Below are positions 4,948 through 5,301 of a stretch of DNA of 5,301 nucleotides, one piece after another. The position numbers and the translations under genes were made by a program. Each line of letters starts with the position of its first letter. Within the stretch, counting starts at the first letter, position 1. The stretch is from an uncultured Steroidobacteraceae bacterium (GTDB taxonomy: Bacteria; Pseudomonadota; Gammaproteobacteria; Steroidobacterales; Steroidobacteraceae), in contig CATPBQ010000186.1 in assembly GCA_955652795.1 (NCBI GenBank), positions 1 through 5,301 on the forward strand, in the 5' to 3' direction. Below the pieces are notes generated by a model. That model did no database searches and was not told where the DNA came from. It was given only the letters and a program-made list of their open reading frames with translations.

Positions 4948-5301
4948 ATGGGCTCACCGATGTACTCGATCCCCGGCACCGCTCCCGGCACGCCCGTCCC
5001 CGAGCCCCCGACGGGCGCCGCGGCGGCCCACGCGTCGCAGTCCGAGGCGCGCACGGTGAACGAAGTGCTGGCACAAAGCCAGGCCGGCGCAGTGATGGAC
5101 GAGCTCGACCGCGACCTGGTGGGCCTTACACCGATCAAAGCACGCATCCGTGACATCGCGGCGCTGCTGGTGATCGACAAGCTGCGCATGAACCTGGGGC
5201 TGCAGGCGCAGGCGCCCAGCCTGCACATGAGCTTCACCGGCAACCCCGGGACCGGTAAGACCACGGTGGCGCTGCGCATGGCCGAGATCCTGTTTCGTCT
5301 G
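4948..5301 (+). CDS. cbbX: Red-type RuBisCO activase CbbX (AAA+ ATPase), partial (3' end beyond window)
   Basis: 118 codons are present and the frame is open at the edge. CbbX is a hexameric AAA+ ATPase. It pulls transiently on the CbbL C-terminal tail to release tight-binding sugar phosphates, and is stimulated by RuBP. The CbbX-specific region 'MDELDRDLVGLTPIKARIRD' (50-69) leads through 'IAALLVIDKLRMNLGL' (70-85) to 'PSLHMSFTGNPGTGKTT' (90-106), with Walker A Lys104; 'VALRMAEILFRL' follows. Walker B, sensor and pore residues lie outside the window. ATG at 4948 has AAGGTGG 6 nt upstream. The first 35 or so residues are Pro, Ala and Gly rich (MGSPMYSIPGTAPGTPVPEP...) and seem disordered. They make the N-terminus about 20 residues longer than that of the Rhodobacter protein as I recall it. 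Next to cbbLS of matching red type, the call is secure. Confidence 0.95.
   Translation, partial: MGSPMYSIPGTAPGTPVPEPPTGAAAAHASQSEARTVNEVLAQSQAGAVMDELDRDLVGLTPIKARIRDIAALLVIDKLRMNLGLQAQAPSLHMSFTGNPGTGKTTVALRMAEILFRL

Noticed and set aside
4128..5279. A 383-codon open frame on the minus strand opposite cbbE and cbbX
   Set aside because: It spans two well-supported genes and a gene border, has no family motif, and its composition is that of an antisense GC-rich frame.

Overview
The window looks like the chromosome of a GC-rich, CO2-fixing proteobacterium. The evidence is a red-type (form IC) RuBisCO with its dedicated activase and a divergent LysR-type regulator, a layout typical of autotrophic or facultatively autotrophic beta-, alpha- and some gammaproteobacteria. 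The large subunit and small subunit resemble what I recall of Cupriavidus-type form IC enzymes, but the genus cannot be fixed from sequence alone.

Left part (1-1202), minus strand: the start of a GNAT-family acetyltransferase cut off by the window edge, preceded in its direction of transcription by a class I SAM-dependent methyltransferase. The two are 49 nt apart and may be co-transcribed. They have no evident link to carbon fixation. A 128-nt gap with strong GC-rich inverted repeats separates the methyltransferase from cbbR.

Centre (1203-2271): cbbR runs leftward, divergent from the RuBisCO operon. The regulator start and the RuBisCO start are 97 bp apart. This gap is AT-rich near cbbR, in contrast to its surroundings, and carries an array of LysR-type T-N11-A motifs, three of them spaced exactly 11 bp apart. 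It is the likely CbbR operator and the control point for both directions.

Right part (2272-5301), plus strand: cbbL, cbbS, cbbE and the start of cbbX form a tight operon with gaps of 25, 19 and 1 nt. CbbL and CbbS make the L8S8 RuBisCO. CbbX is the AAA+ activase that remodels inhibited red-type RuBisCO by acting on the CbbL C-terminal tail. CbbE (ribulose-phosphate 3-epimerase) supplies ribulose 5-phosphate for regeneration of the CO2 acceptor. CbbR is expected to switch the operon on under autotrophic conditions. The catalytic residues of CbbL and the metal-binding residues of CbbE are all present, so the genes look functional.

I see no RNA gene, CRISPR array, insertion sequence or phage element. 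I do not see a clearly new biological system here. The points most worth a second look are the phased operator array, the placement of cbbE between cbbS and cbbX, the long Pro/Ala-rich N-terminus of CbbX, and the competing hairpins downstream of cbbR.
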